A stretch of DNA of 64,000 bases from Nakamurella flavida (lineage in GTDB: Bacteria > Actinomycetota > Actinomycetes > Mycobacteriales > Nakamurellaceae). Below the pieces are notes generated by a model. The model made no database searches. It saw only the letters and a program-made list of their open reading frames with translations, and was not told where the DNA came from. Each line of letters starts with the position of its first letter. Position 1 is the first letter of the stretch. Of the stretch, positions 54,319 through 62,945 are shown one piece after another. The stretch covers positions 1,240,001 through 1,304,000 of the forward strand of contig NZ_JAUSQV010000001.1 of assembly GCF_030811475.1 (NCBI RefSeq), written 5' to 3'. The position numbers and the translations under genes are program-made.

Positions 54319-55080
54319 GTGACCGCAGCACCCCAGCAGTCCACCGGGACCATGATCGCGATGACGGACGTGCAGAAGCACTTCGGTGAGCTGCACGTCC
54401 TCAAGGACGTCAACCTCGAGGTGCCGGCCGGCCAGGTGGTCATCGTCATCGGACCGTCCGGGTCGGGCAAGTCCACGCTGTGCCGGACGATCAACCGGCT
54501 CGAACCCATCGACTCCGGATCGATCCGCATCGACGGGACGGAGCTCCCCGCCGAGGGCAAGGGGCTCGCGCAGCTCCGCGCCGACGTCGGGATGGTCTTC
54601 CAGTCGTTCAACCTGTTCGCCCACAAGACGATCCTGGAGAACGTTACCCTGGGGCCGATCAAGGTCCGGAAGATGAACAAGGGCGAGGCCGAGAAGCTGG
54701 GCATGTCCCTGCTGGAACGGGTCGGCATCGCCTCCCAGCGCGACAAGCTCCCCGCCCAGCTCTCCGGCGGCCAGCAGCAGCGCGTCGCGATCGCGCGGGC
54801 CCTGGCCATGAAGCCCAAGGTGATGCTCTTCGACGAACCGACCAGCGCCCTGGACCCGGAGATGGTCAACGAGGTCCTGGACGTGATGACCTCGCTGGCC
54901 CGGGAGGGGATGACCATGGTCGTCGTCACCCACGAGATGGGATTCGCCCGCAAGGCCGGCGACCGGGTGCTGTTCATGGCCGACGGCCAGATCGTCGAGG
55001 ACGCCCCGCCGGAGGAGTTCTTCACCCACGCGTCGTCCCCGCGGGCGCAGGACTTCCTCAGCAAGATCCTCGCCCACTGA
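54319..55080 (+). CDS. gluA: Glutamate-type ABC transporter ATP-binding protein
   Basis: The 253-residue product is a polar amino acid ABC ATPase with Walker [10 protein letters not shown] (45-53), Q-loop FQSFNLF, signature LSGGQQQR, Walker [14 protein letters not shown] and the H-loop VVTHEMGF. Order and similarity fit GluABCD of Corynebacterium, a glutamate importer. GTG 54319 has AGGAGG 4 nt upstream; ATG 54352 is the alternative. The AT-richer stretch 54208-54235 likely contains the operon promoter. Confidence 0.9.
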   Translation: MTAAPQQSTGTMIAMTDVQKHFGELHVLKDVNLEVPAGQVVIVIGPSGSGKSTLCRTINRLEPIDSGSIRIDGTELPAEGKGLAQLRADVGMVFQSFNLFAHKTILENVTLGPIKVRKMNKGEAEKLGMSLLERVGIASQRDKLPAQLSGGQQQRVAIARALAMKPKVMLFDEPTSALDPEMVNEVLDVMTSLAREGMTMVVVTHEMGFARKAGDRVLFMADGQIVEDAPPEEFFTHASSPRAQDFLSKILAH

Positions 55081-55141
55081 CCGAGGCCCTCCCCACGATC
55101 GTCGGCGGGGCACTCCCCGCCGTTGCACGGCAAGAAGATCC

Positions 55142-55171
55142 ATCCCCGTCCGGGAGATCCCCGTCCGGGAG
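55142..55171. repeat. Perfect 15-bp tandem duplication before gluB
   Basis: ATCCCCGTCCGGGAG is present twice head to tail, immediately before the Shine-Dalgarno region of gluB (GAGAGGAAG). The exact identity points to a recent duplication in the gluA-gluB leader. Confidence 0.9.
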
Positions 55172-55192
55172 AGGACCGAGAGGAAGTACCCC

Positions 55193-56179
55193 ATGAAGTA
55201 CCGCACCAAGGCCGGCCTCGCCGGCGTCGCCGCCCTCGCCCTGCTGCTCTCCGCCTGTGGCGGGAACAGTGGATCGGCCGGCGGCGTCATCGCCTCCGGC
55301 ACCGCCGCCGCGGGCTCGGCCACCTCCGCCGCCGGCTCGGCCGTGAGCTCCGCGACCTCCGCCGCGAGTTCGGCCGCCTCCTCCGCCACCGGCTCGGCCG
55401 GTGGTTCGGCCACCGGCTCCGCCGCAGCCGGCGACTCGGCCCTGCTGACCAAGGCCGAGGGCGGCTCGCTCATCGTCGGCATCAAGTACGACCAGCCCGG
55501 GCTCGGCCTGAAGAACCCGGACGGCAGCTTCTCCGGGTTCGACGTCGAGGTCGCCAAGTACGTCGCGGAGAAGCTGGGCGTGCCGGAGAGCGGGATCGAG
55601 TTCAAGGAGTCGAAGTCCGCCGAGCGTGAGAACCTGATCGACCGCGGCGAGGTCGACTACATCGTCGCCACGTACTCGATCACCGACGCCCGCAAGGAGA
55701 AGGTGAACTTCGCCGGGCCGTACTTCGTGGCCCACCAGGACCTGCTGGTCAAGGCGGACAACGCCGACATCACCGGCCCGGACTCCCTCGACGGCAAGAT
55801 CCTGTGCTCGGTCACCGGCTCCACCCCGGCGCAGAAGGTCAAGGACAACTACTCCGCGACCGTCGCCCTGCAGGAGTTCGGCACCTACACCGAGTGCGTG
55901 GAGGCCCTGCGCACCGGTGTGGTCGACGCCGTCACCACCGACGACGTGATCCTCGCCGGGTACGCCGCCCAGTACCCCGGTGAGCTCAAGCTCGTCGGCA
56001 GCGGGTTCTCGGACGAGAACTACGGCATCGGCCTGGCCAAGGGCGACGACGCCGGCACCACGGCGATCAACGACGCGATCCAGGCCATGATCGACGATGG
56101 CTCCTGGGCCGCGGCCCTGGAGTCGACCGTCGGGCCGTCGGGCTACACCATCCCGACCCCGCCGACCCCCGGCAGCTGA
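55193..56179 (+). CDS. gluB: Glutamate-type ABC transporter substrate-binding lipoprotein
   Basis: The 328-residue product has a lipoprotein signal with lipobox LSAC (C22), then about 60 residues of Ser/Ala/Gly linker, and a family 3 solute-binding domain (GFDVEVAKYVAEKLG, TYSITDARKEKVNFAGPY). It binds an acidic or polar amino acid outside the membrane and delivers it to GluCD. It lies 112 bp after gluA and is followed by a strong hairpin. Confidence 0.9.
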   Translation: MKYRTKAGLAGVAALALLLSACGGNSGSAGGVIASGTAAAGSATSAAGSAVSSATSAASSAASSATGSAGGSATGSAAAGDSALLTKAEGGSLIVGIKYDQPGLGLKNPDGSFSGFDVEVAKYVAEKLGVPESGIEFKESKSAERENLIDRGEVDYIVATYSITDARKEKVNFAGPYFVAHQDLLVKADNADITGPDSLDGKILCSVTGSTPAQKVKDNYSATVALQEFGTYTECVEALRTGVVDAVTTDDVILAGYAAQYPGELKLVGSGFSDENYGIGLAKGDDAGTTAINDAIQAMIDDGSWAAALESTVGPSGYTIPTPPTPGS

Positions 56180-56188
56180 TCCACCCGG

Positions 56189-56217
56189 CCGTGGCCCCCG
56201 GCATCCGGGGGCCACGG
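56189..56217. terminator. Hairpin between gluB and gluC
   Basis: CCGTGGCCCCCGG and its exact complement form a 13-bp stem with a 3-nt loop, 9 bp after the gluB stop. With no T-tract, it may protect the gluAB mRNA or stop part of the transcripts, so that the binding protein is made in excess over the permeases. Confidence 0.6.
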
Positions 56218-56331
56218 TCGTTCCGGTGCAGAACCGAACCCCGGTCCACCCATCCCCCCCTGCGCGGCCCGACGGCCGCGCCCCGGTGATCGGGCACCCG
56301 GAATCCGCCCCCGGATCCACAAGGAGAGCCC

Positions 56332-57033
56332 GTGGACTTCAGCTTCCTGTCCGACCCGCGCTACGACATCCTCGGCGCGTTCTGGATGACCATCCAGCTG
56401 ACCTTCTTCTCCGCCATCGGCGCGCTCGTCCTCGGGACGGTGCTCGCGGCCATGCGGGTCTCACCGGTTCCGGTGCTCCGGGGGTTCGCCACGGTGTACG
56501 TCAACATCGTGCGGAACATCCCGCTCACCGTCGTGATCATCATGATGTACTTCGTGCTCTTCTCGCAGCTGGGTCTGCGGGTCGCCGAACGGACCCCGGG
56601 GGTCAACCCGCAGGGGTACCTGGACACCACGAACTTCCGCCTCGCGGTCATCGGGTTCATCCTCTACACGGCGACCTTCGTCGCCGAGGCGATCCGTTCC
56701 GGCATCAACACGGTGCCGCCGGGGCAGGCCGAGGCCGCCCGGGCCATCGGGCTCCGCTTCACCCAGGTGCTCGGGCTGATCATCCTGCCGCAGGCGTTCC
56801 GGGCGGTCATCGCGCCGCTCGCCTCCGTGCTCATCGCCCTGATCAAGAACACCACCATCGCGTCGGCCATCGGGGTCGCCGAGGCGTCGGTGATCATCGT
56901 GACCGGCATCGAGTTCAACCCCGACCAGATCACCGCGATCTTCCTGGTCGTGGCCCTCGGCTTTATCGTGCTCACCCTGCCCACCGGCCTGCTGCTCGGC
57001 GCCCTGGCGAAGAAGATGGCGGTCAAGCGATGA
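56332..57033 (+). CDS. gluC: Glutamate-type ABC transporter permease 1
   Basis: The 233-residue product has five membrane segments and the permease EAA loop (EAARAIGLRFTQVLGLIILP) that contacts the ATPase. GTG 56332 has AAGGAG 5 nt upstream. It is ATGA-coupled to gluD, with which it forms the membrane channel. Confidence 0.9.
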   Translation: MDFSFLSDPRYDILGAFWMTIQLTFFSAIGALVLGTVLAAMRVSPVPVLRGFATVYVNIVRNIPLTVVIIMMYFVLFSQLGLRVAERTPGVNPQGYLDTTNFRLAVIGFILYTATFVAEAIRSGINTVPPGQAEAARAIGLRFTQVLGLIILPQAFRAVIAPLASVLIALIKNTTIASAIGVAEASVIIVTGIEFNPDQITAIFLVVALGFIVLTLPTGLLLGALAKKMAVKR

Positions 57034-57938
57034 GCGATCGACTCTCCGTCCTGTACGACCACCCGGGCCCCAAGGCCCGTCGACGCAACGCCGTGCTGTC
57101 GGTCGTCGTCGCGCTGCTGCTGCTGGCCGGGCTCTGGTGGATCTACGACACCCTGAACGGTAAGAACCAGCTGACGGCGCAGAAGTGGGAACCGTTCCTC
57201 ACCGCGCAGATGTGGACGACGTACCTGCTGCCCGGTCTGCTGGAGACCCTGAAGGCAGCCGCCCTCTCGGTGATCATCTCCATCCCGGTCGGCGCCCTGC
57301 TCGGGGTCGCCCGGCTCTCGGACCACGCGTGGCTGCGCTGGGTCGCCGGGATCGTCGTCGAGTTCTTCCGGGCCATCCCGGTGCTGATCCTGATGGTCTT
57401 CGCGGCCGCGTTCTACGCCCTGTACACCGGGGTGTCCTCCGGGGCCCGACCGTTGGTCGCGGTGGTCACCGCCCTGGTCCTCTACAACGGATCGGTGCTG
57501 GCCGAGGTGTTCCGGGCCGGCATCCTGTCGCTGCCCAAGGGCCAGACCGAGGCTGCCGTCGCCATCGGCATGCGCAAGACCCAGGTGATGACGCAGATCC
57601 TGCTCCCCCAGGCGCTGACCGTCATGCTCCCCGCGGTGATCAGCCAGCTGGTGGTCATCGTCAAGGACACCGCGCTCGGCGGCATCCTGCTCAGCTTTGC
57701 CGAGCTGCGTCGGGCGGCCGGCACCGCGGCGAGCGTGTACGGCAATTTCCTGGCCGTCTACGTGGTGGTCGCCGCCATCTACATCGCGTTGAATCTGCTG
57801 CTCGGGTTCGGCGCCGGGTACGTGGAGAAGCGCATGCGGGTGCGGCGGGGCGGCGGTACGGCCGGGCTCGAACCGATCACCGGGGTGGGCGAGGCAGGGG
57901 TTCCCGCCGCTCTGGTGCCCGACGACCGCGCCACCTGA
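57030..57938 (+). CDS. gluD: Glutamate-type ABC transporter permease 2
   Basis: The 302-residue product has a basic N-terminus, five or six membrane segments and the EAA loop (EAAVAIGMRKTQVMTQILLP). A hydrophilic C-terminal tail of about 40 residues follows. The ATG overlaps the gluC stop. It is the last gene of the importer operon. Confidence 0.9.
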   Translation: MSDRLSVLYDHPGPKARRRNAVLSVVVALLLLAGLWWIYDTLNGKNQLTAQKWEPFLTAQMWTTYLLPGLLETLKAAALSVIISIPVGALLGVARLSDHAWLRWVAGIVVEFFRAIPVLILMVFAAAFYALYTGVSSGARPLVAVVTALVLYNGSVLAEVFRAGILSLPKGQTEAAVAIGMRKTQVMTQILLPQALTVMLPAVISQLVVIVKDTALGGILLSFAELRRAAGTAASVYGNFLAVYVVVAAIYIALNLLLGFGAGYVEKRMRVRRGGGTAGLEPITGVGEAGVPAALVPDDRAT

Positions 57939-57986
57939 CAGCGAATGCCGTGCGGCCCGGTGAGCCGGGCCCGGGTGCAGAGCGGA

Positions 57987-58020
57987 GGAACGGCGGTCGG
58001 CATCAGCCGGCCGCCGTTCC
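57987..58020. terminator. Terminator between gluD and rny
   Basis: GGAACGGCGGTCGGC and GCCGGCCGCCGTTCC form a 15-bp stem with one G-T pair and a 4-nt loop, 49 bp after the gluD stop. The remaining 259 bp before the converging rny stop hold nothing I recognise. Confidence 0.7.
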
Positions 58021-58279
58021 CGCGTCTCCGGCCCGAGCCGCGGGAGTCACACCGTCAGGGCGTCGTGCACACGACGACCGCCCCGTCTCGACGACGGACC
58101 TGCCGGACCACCGGAACCCGGCACTGCGGGCCGGGCACGGGGACGCGCCGGCCGGCACCGGGTGGCCGGCCCCTTCGCGGACTGTCGCTGATGGGGTGTC
58201 CCGCGGCGCTTCCTGGTCGGGTGGGACGACCGACCAGCGCCTCGGCAGCACCGCTGGCGGTGGCGGTGGGAACCGGGCC

Positions 58280-60154
58280 TCAGCGGGCGATCTCGGTGGC
58301 CCGGGACTCGCGGATGACGGTGACCCGGACCTGACCGGGGTAGGTCAGCTCCTCCTCGATCTGCTTGGCCACCTCCCGGGCCAGGATGTGCGCCTCCAGG
58401 TCGTCGACCACGTCGGGCTTGACCATCACCCGGAGTTCGCGGCCGGCCTGCATGGCGAAGACCTTCTCGACGCCCTTCTTGGCGTTGGCGATGGCCTCGA
58501 TGCGCTCGAGTCGCTGGACGTAGTTCTCCAGGCTCTCCCGACGCGCGCCGGGGCGGCCGCCGGAGCAGGAGTCCGCTGCCTGCGTGAGGACGGCCTCGAC
58601 GGTGGCCGGGGCGACCTCGTCGTGGTGGGCCTCGATGCAGTGGGCCACGTCGTCGGACTCGCCGTACTTGCGGGCGAGCTCGGCCCCGACGAGGGCGTGG
58701 GACCCCTGGGCCTCGTGGGTCAGGGCCTTGCCGATGTCGTGCAGGAAGGCACCGCGGGTGACGACGGTCGGGTCGATGCCCAGCTCCTGGGCCAGCCCGC
58801 GGGCGATGTGCGCGGTCTCGACCAGATGGCCGAGCACGTTCTGACCGTAGGACGTCCGGTACTTCAGCCGGCCGACCAGGTACATCAGCTCGGGGTGCAG
58901 GTCGTCGAGGTCGACGGCCAGCACCGCGTCCTCGGCGGCGCGCCGGCACAACACGTCGACCTCGTCGCGGGCCCGCTCGTAGGCCTCCTCGATGCGGTGC
59001 GGGTGAATGCGCCCGTCGTCGATCAGCATCTGCAGGGTGATGCGTCCGATCTCCCGCCGCACCGGGTCGAAGCAGGACAGCAGGACGGCCTCAGGGGTGT
59101 CGTCGATGATGACGTTGACCCCGGTGACCGTCTCGAAGGCCCGGATGTTGCGGCCCTCGCGCCCGATGATCCGGCCCTTGACCTCGTCGTTGGGCAGGTG
59201 CAGCACGGAGACCACCGTCTGCGCGGTCTGGTCGCTGGCCACCCGCTGGATGGCGTCGGCGACGATGACCCGGGCCTTCTGCTTGGCGTCGGCCTCCGCC
59301 TCCCGCTCGATGCGGCGGGTCATCAGGGCCATGTCCCGCCGGACCACGTGCTCCTGCCGGGCGAGCAGCTCGGCGCGGGCGTCCTCCACGGTCAGCCCGG
59401 ACACCCGGGTGAGCTCGGTCTCCTGGGCCGCGGCGGCCTGGTCGAGGTCGCGAGCCCGCTGGTCCAGGGCGTTCCACTTGGCCTGCAGGTCCTCGTTCTC
59501 CTGGCTGAGCACCCGCATCCGCTGGTCCAGCTCGGCACGCACGGTGTCCAGGGCCCGTCGGTCCGCCCCGACCCGCTCCTGCTCGTGCAGCGCGGACCGC
59601 TGGGCCTCGGCCAACGCATCGGTGGCGTCCTGCAGTCGCCGTTCGGTGCGCTCGAGGTCACGCCGGTCCTGCTCCAGCTCGCCGGCGATCTGATCGCGCA
59701 GGCGGCGGCGTTCGTCCTCGAGTCCACTGCGCAGGGTCTGCACCTCGGACCCGGCCTGGGCCACGAGGCGCTGGGCGTCGGCACTGGCCGAGGCTCGGGC
59801 CCGATCGGCTTCCTCCCGGGCCCGGCGTCGTTCCTGCTGGGCCGCCTCGACGGCAGCCGCTGCCTCGGCCCGCATCCGGGCGGTGTCGGCCACGGCCGCA
59901 GCCCGTTCTCGTTCGTCACTCTCCGCGGCCTGCGTGACGGCCGCAGCCACTCGGGCGCCGTCCTCGACAGACCGGTCCGTCGATGTCTTGGACTCGGGGC
60001 GGTCGGTGGGTTGGACTGCGTCCGCCAGCAGCCGCCGCAGGGCTGCCTCGTCGAAGGCCGGGGCAGGCGCGGGGCGCCGCCGCACGATCACCATGAGCAG
60101 AACAAGAACAGCCACGAGGACCACGACGAGAAGTCCGGTCATCACCGCTGGCAT
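58280..60154 (-). CDS. rny: Ribonuclease Y
   Basis: RNase Y is a membrane-anchored endoribonuclease that starts mRNA decay. The 624-residue product has one N-terminal membrane helix (VMTGLLVVVLVAVLVLLMVI), a coiled coil of about 250 residues, a KH domain (GRIIGREGRNIRAFE) and an HD domain (AFLHDIGKAL, EAHHDE). The usual ADA-x-SA-ARPGARRE segment reads AADSCSGGRPGARRE here. It is preceded by a consensus promoter and a leader of about 195 nt, and lies beside recX-recA as in other actinobacteria. Confidence 0.94.
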   Translation of the reverse strand: MPAVMTGLLVVVLVAVLVLLMVIVRRRPAPAPAFDEAALRRLLADAVQPTDRPESKTSTDRSVEDGARVAAAVTQAAESDERERAAAVADTARMRAEAAAAVEAAQQERRRAREEADRARASASADAQRLVAQAGSEVQTLRSGLEDERRRLRDQIAGELEQDRRDLERTERRLQDATDALAEAQRSALHEQERVGADRRALDTVRAELDQRMRVLSQENEDLQAKWNALDQRARDLDQAAAAQETELTRVSGLTVEDARAELLARQEHVVRRDMALMTRRIEREAEADAKQKARVIVADAIQRVASDQTAQTVVSVLHLPNDEVKGRIIGREGRNIRAFETVTGVNVIIDDTPEAVLLSCFDPVRREIGRITLQMLIDDGRIHPHRIEEAYERARDEVDVLCRRAAEDAVLAVDLDDLHPELMYLVGRLKYRTSYGQNVLGHLVETAHIARGLAQELGIDPTVVTRGAFLHDIGKALTHEAQGSHALVGAELARKYGESDDVAHCIEAHHDEVAPATVEAVLTQAADSCSGGRPGARRESLENYVQRLERIEAIANAKKGVEKVFAMQAGRELRVMVKPDVVDDLEAHILAREVAKQIEEELTYPGQVRVTVIRESRATEIAR

Positions 60155-60355
60155 CGGACCCCCCTCGTCGACCCGCCCGAGCAGGCGGCAGGAGCCGTCA
60201 GCGGACGCGTGGACTGGGCGTGCGACCTCGACGGCACCCTGCAGAGGGGTGCCCCGGTACGGGCCCTGATGTGACGGGCCTGACGCGGCAACGCTGCCGA
60301 TATAGGTCGCGCTGGCCGGTGACCGTGCGCGAATCGTGATTCTCCTGTGACACCG

Positions 60356-60384
60356 AGGTTAGGGAGGACCTCCGCAAGGGTCAA
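60356..60384 (-). promoter_or_regulatory. Consensus sigma-70-type promoter of rny
   Basis: On the minus strand TTGACC (60384-60379), a 17-bp spacer and TAACCT (60361-60356) form the best -35/-10 pair in the window. Transcription should start near 60349, leaving a 5' leader of about 195 nt. Confidence 0.75.
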
Positions 60385-60510
60385 GCCGAGCGAGCGACGG
60401 CCGTACCGAGCGAGCAGCCCGATCGGATTCACCGGACGCTCGGAGTGAGCGGAGCAACCATCGACGGCGCCCCACCCGGGTGCCCCGAGCTCCGACAGGG
60501 TCGCACGGGA

Positions 60511-61377
60511 TCAGTCGGCGTCACCGAACGGATCGTCGGACTCGGACCATTCCGCGGTCTCCCCCGCATCGGCCGGCATCTCGCGGACATAGGCGTCCAC
60601 CGCCTGACCGACGACTTCGTAGGCCACCGCCGGGGCATAACCACGCCGGGCCAGCAGACCGGCCAGACGCCGTCGGGCCGCCAGCGGTCCGGCAGCCATG
60701 GCCGCGGCGAGGCGACGATCGACCAGGGCACGGGCGCGGATGCGCTCGGCGGTGGGGTCGATCTCGGCGACGGCCGCGGACACCAGTTCCGGGTCGACAC
60801 CCTTGCGCCGCAGCTCCTGGCCCAGCCCGGCGCGACCCAGTGCCCGGTCCCGATGTTTGGTGCGGACGAACGCAGCCGCGTAGGCCTCGTCGTCGATCAG
60901 GCCCACGGTGGTGAGCCGGTCCAGCACCGTCTCCGCGACCTCGTCGGGGATGCCCTTGCGGGTGAGGGACTGCTTGAGCCCGGCCCTCGGCCGCGCGGAG
61001 ATGGCCAGCAGGCGCAGGCAGATGGCCTTCGCCAGGACCGCCGGATCACCGGGGTCGTCCTCCGGGTGCCCGGGGGCCGAGGAATCGGCGCCGCGACGGG
61101 AGCGGCGCCCACCGTCCCGGCCCCGCGGCCGCCGTGGGTCAGCGGAATCCGGCTCGTCCTCGTCCGCGTCGTCACCCGCGGTGGAACGGGAACGGGCGGT
61201 CGCAGCGATCTCCTGGGCGAGTCGAGCGACCACTTCGGCCCGGTCGACGGGGGTCTCCCCACCGACCGGACCCTTCGCCGGAAATGTCTTGGTGTCCCCC
61301 GACGGCCCGGCACCGGCACCGGCCGAGCCGGCCGGTGCCGGTCCGCCGCCGGCGACCGGATCGTCGGAGGTGGACAC
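60511..61377 (-). CDS. recX: RecA regulator RecX
   Basis: RecX limits RecA filament growth. The last 180 residues hold three RecX three-helix repeats (LRLLAISARPRAGLKQSLTR, AAAFVRTKHRDRALGRAGLG, ARRRLAGLLARRGYAPAVA). An acidic and Arg-rich N-terminal extension of about 110 residues makes it longer (288) than the usual 150-200. The GTG start lies 5 bp after the recA stop, so the two are co-transcribed. Confidence 0.92.
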   Translation of the reverse strand: MSTSDDPVAGGGPAPAGSAGAGAGPSGDTKTFPAKGPVGGETPVDRAEVVARLAQEIAATARSRSTAGDDADEDEPDSADPRRPRGRDGGRRSRRGADSSAPGHPEDDPGDPAVLAKAICLRLLAISARPRAGLKQSLTRKGIPDEVAETVLDRLTTVGLIDDEAYAAAFVRTKHRDRALGRAGLGQELRRKGVDPELVSAAVAEIDPTAERIRARALVDRRLAAAMAAGPLAARRRLAGLLARRGYAPAVAYEVVGQAVDAYVREMPADAGETAEWSESDDPFGDAD

Positions 61378-61382
61378 GCGGA

Positions 61383-62420
61383 TCAGAAGTCGACGGGAGC
61401 CGGGACCGGCACGTCCTTGTCGACCTGGGCACCCACACCCAGCTTCTCCTTGATGCGCTTGTCGAGCTCCTCGCAGATGTCGGGGTTGCTCTGCAGGAAC
61501 GTCCGCACGTTCTCCTTGCCCTGGCCGAGCTGCTCGCCGTCGTACGTGTACCAGGCGCCGGCCTTGCGGATCAGACCCTGCTCGACGCCGACGTCGATCA
61601 ACGAGCCCTCTCGCGAGATGCCCTTGCCGTAGATGATGTCGAACTCGGCCTGCTTGAACGGCGGAGCGACCTTGTTCTTGACGACCTTGACCCTGGTGCG
61701 GTTACCGATGATGTCGGTGCCGTCCTTCAAGGCCTCGATGCGTCGGATGTCCAGACGGACGGAGGCGTAGAACTTGAGCGCCTTGCCACCGGTCGTCGTC
61801 TCCGGCGAACCGAACATGACGCCGATCTTCTCGCGCAGCTGATTGATGAAGATCATCGTGGTGTTGGTGTTGCTCAGTGCGCCGGCGATCTTCCGCAGTG
61901 CCTGGGACATCAACCGGGCCTGCAGGCCGACGTGGCTGTCGCCCATCTCGCCCTCGATCTCGGCGCGCGGCACCAGGGCGGCGACGGAGTCGACGACGAC
62001 CAGGTCGATGGCACCGGAGCGGATCAGCATGTCCGCGATCTCCAGGGCCTGCTCACCCGTGTCCGGCTGGGACACCAGCAGGGCGTCGGTGTCGACCCCG
62101 AGATGCTTGGCGTACTCCGGGTCCAGCGCGTGCTCGGCGTCGATGAACGCCGCGATACCGCCCGCCGCCTGGACGCTGGCCACCGCGTGCAGGGTGACCG
62201 TCGTCTTGCCGGAGGACTCCGGACCGTAGATCTCGACGATGCGCCCCCGCGGGAGACCACCGATCCCCAGGGCCACGTCCAGGGCGATGGAGCCCGTGGG
62301 GATGACCTCGATCGGTGCGCGGCCCTCGTCACCGAGGCGCATCACCGAACCCTTGCCGAACTGCTTCTCGATCTGGGCCAGGGCGATGCCCAGTGCCTTC
62401 TCGCGATCCGGTGCTGACAT
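61383..62420 (-). CDS. recA: Recombinase RecA
   Basis: RecA pairs homologous DNA and triggers LexA self-cleavage. The 345-residue product has Walker [10 protein letters not shown] (66-74), the MAW motif, L1/L2 loops ([40 protein letters not shown]) and a short acidic C-terminus. No intein is present. ATG 62420 matches the usual N-terminus; GTG 62465 would add 15 residues. A degenerate LexA box and a perfect DnaA box lie about 140-170 bp upstream. Confidence 0.97.
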   Translation of the reverse strand: MSAPDREKALGIALAQIEKQFGKGSVMRLGDEGRAPIEVIPTGSIALDVALGIGGLPRGRIVEIYGPESSGKTTVTLHAVASVQAAGGIAAFIDAEHALDPEYAKHLGVDTDALLVSQPDTGEQALEIADMLIRSGAIDLVVVDSVAALVPRAEIEGEMGDSHVGLQARLMSQALRKIAGALSNTNTTMIFINQLREKIGVMFGSPETTTGGKALKFYASVRLDIRRIEALKDGTDIIGNRTRVKVVKNKVAPPFKQAEFDIIYGKGISREGSLIDVGVEQGLIRKAGAWYTYDGEQLGQGKENVRTFLQSNPDICEELDKRIKEKLGVGAQVDKDVPVPAPVDF

Positions 62421-62556
62421 GATCTGGCCCGCGCCTTTCCTCGGGTTTCCGGTGGAATCGTCCACCGGTATGCGATGTGCTTGTGTCGAGTCCGACCGTA
62501 GGACGGACCACCGACAGTCGCCCCCGCCACGACCGTGCTGTGGATGGATCGCTGCC

Positions 62557-62565
62557 TGTGGACAA
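62557..62565 (-). promoter_or_regulatory. Perfect DnaA box upstream of recA
   Basis: TTGTCCACA on the minus strand lies 137 bp upstream of recA, a few bases downstream of the LexA-like box and overlapping the end of a TAGGGT -10-like site. Confidence 0.5.
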
Positions 62566-62571
62566 CCCTAG

Positions 62572-62587
62572 ACGTACAGGTGTTCGA
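62572..62587 (-). promoter_or_regulatory. LexA-like box upstream of recA
   Basis: TCGAACACCTGTACGT has a perfect left arm and two changes in the right arm. TAGGGT (62570-62565 on the minus strand) directly follows and may be the -10. The 150-nt distance to recA resembles the distal SOS promoter of mycobacterial recA. Confidence 0.6.
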
Positions 62588-62711
62588 CCCGCGAGACCCG
62601 CCCGGCGTGTCGCAGCGCCGGGCCGGGGGCGGTGAGGCCGGCGAGCACGGACCGGCTCGTGCAGGCCGACCGGCGGACCGGGGCACCGGTCGGCGCCCGT
62701 ATCGTGGCCGC

Positions 62712-62921
62712 GTGCGAATGACCGAGTTCCGCGGGCTGATGCGGGAGCATTTCGGCCCCCACCGCGCCGCCAGCGTCGCTCACGACCATGTCTTCAGCGC
62801 CCTGGAGGGACGCACCGCCGACCAGGCGCTGCATCAGGGCGAGAACCCACGGACGGTCTGGTTCGCGGTGTGCGACTCGTTCGACGTCCCGGACACCCTG
62901 CGGTACGGCCTGCCCGACTGA
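62712..62921 (+). CDS. DUF3046 small protein
   Basis: The 69-residue product contains MTEFRGLMREHFGPHRAAS and NPRTVWFAVCDSFDVP, the marks of DUF3046, a small actinobacterial protein usually encoded divergent from recA. Its function is unknown. TATCGT ends 6 nt before GTG 62712, favouring that leaderless start over ATG 62718. Confidence 0.85.
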   Translation: MRMTEFRGLMREHFGPHRAASVAHDHVFSALEGRTADQALHQGENPRTVWFAVCDSFDVPDTLRYGLPD

Positions 62922-62945
62922 CCGGGCGTCCGGGTCGGATCGGGG

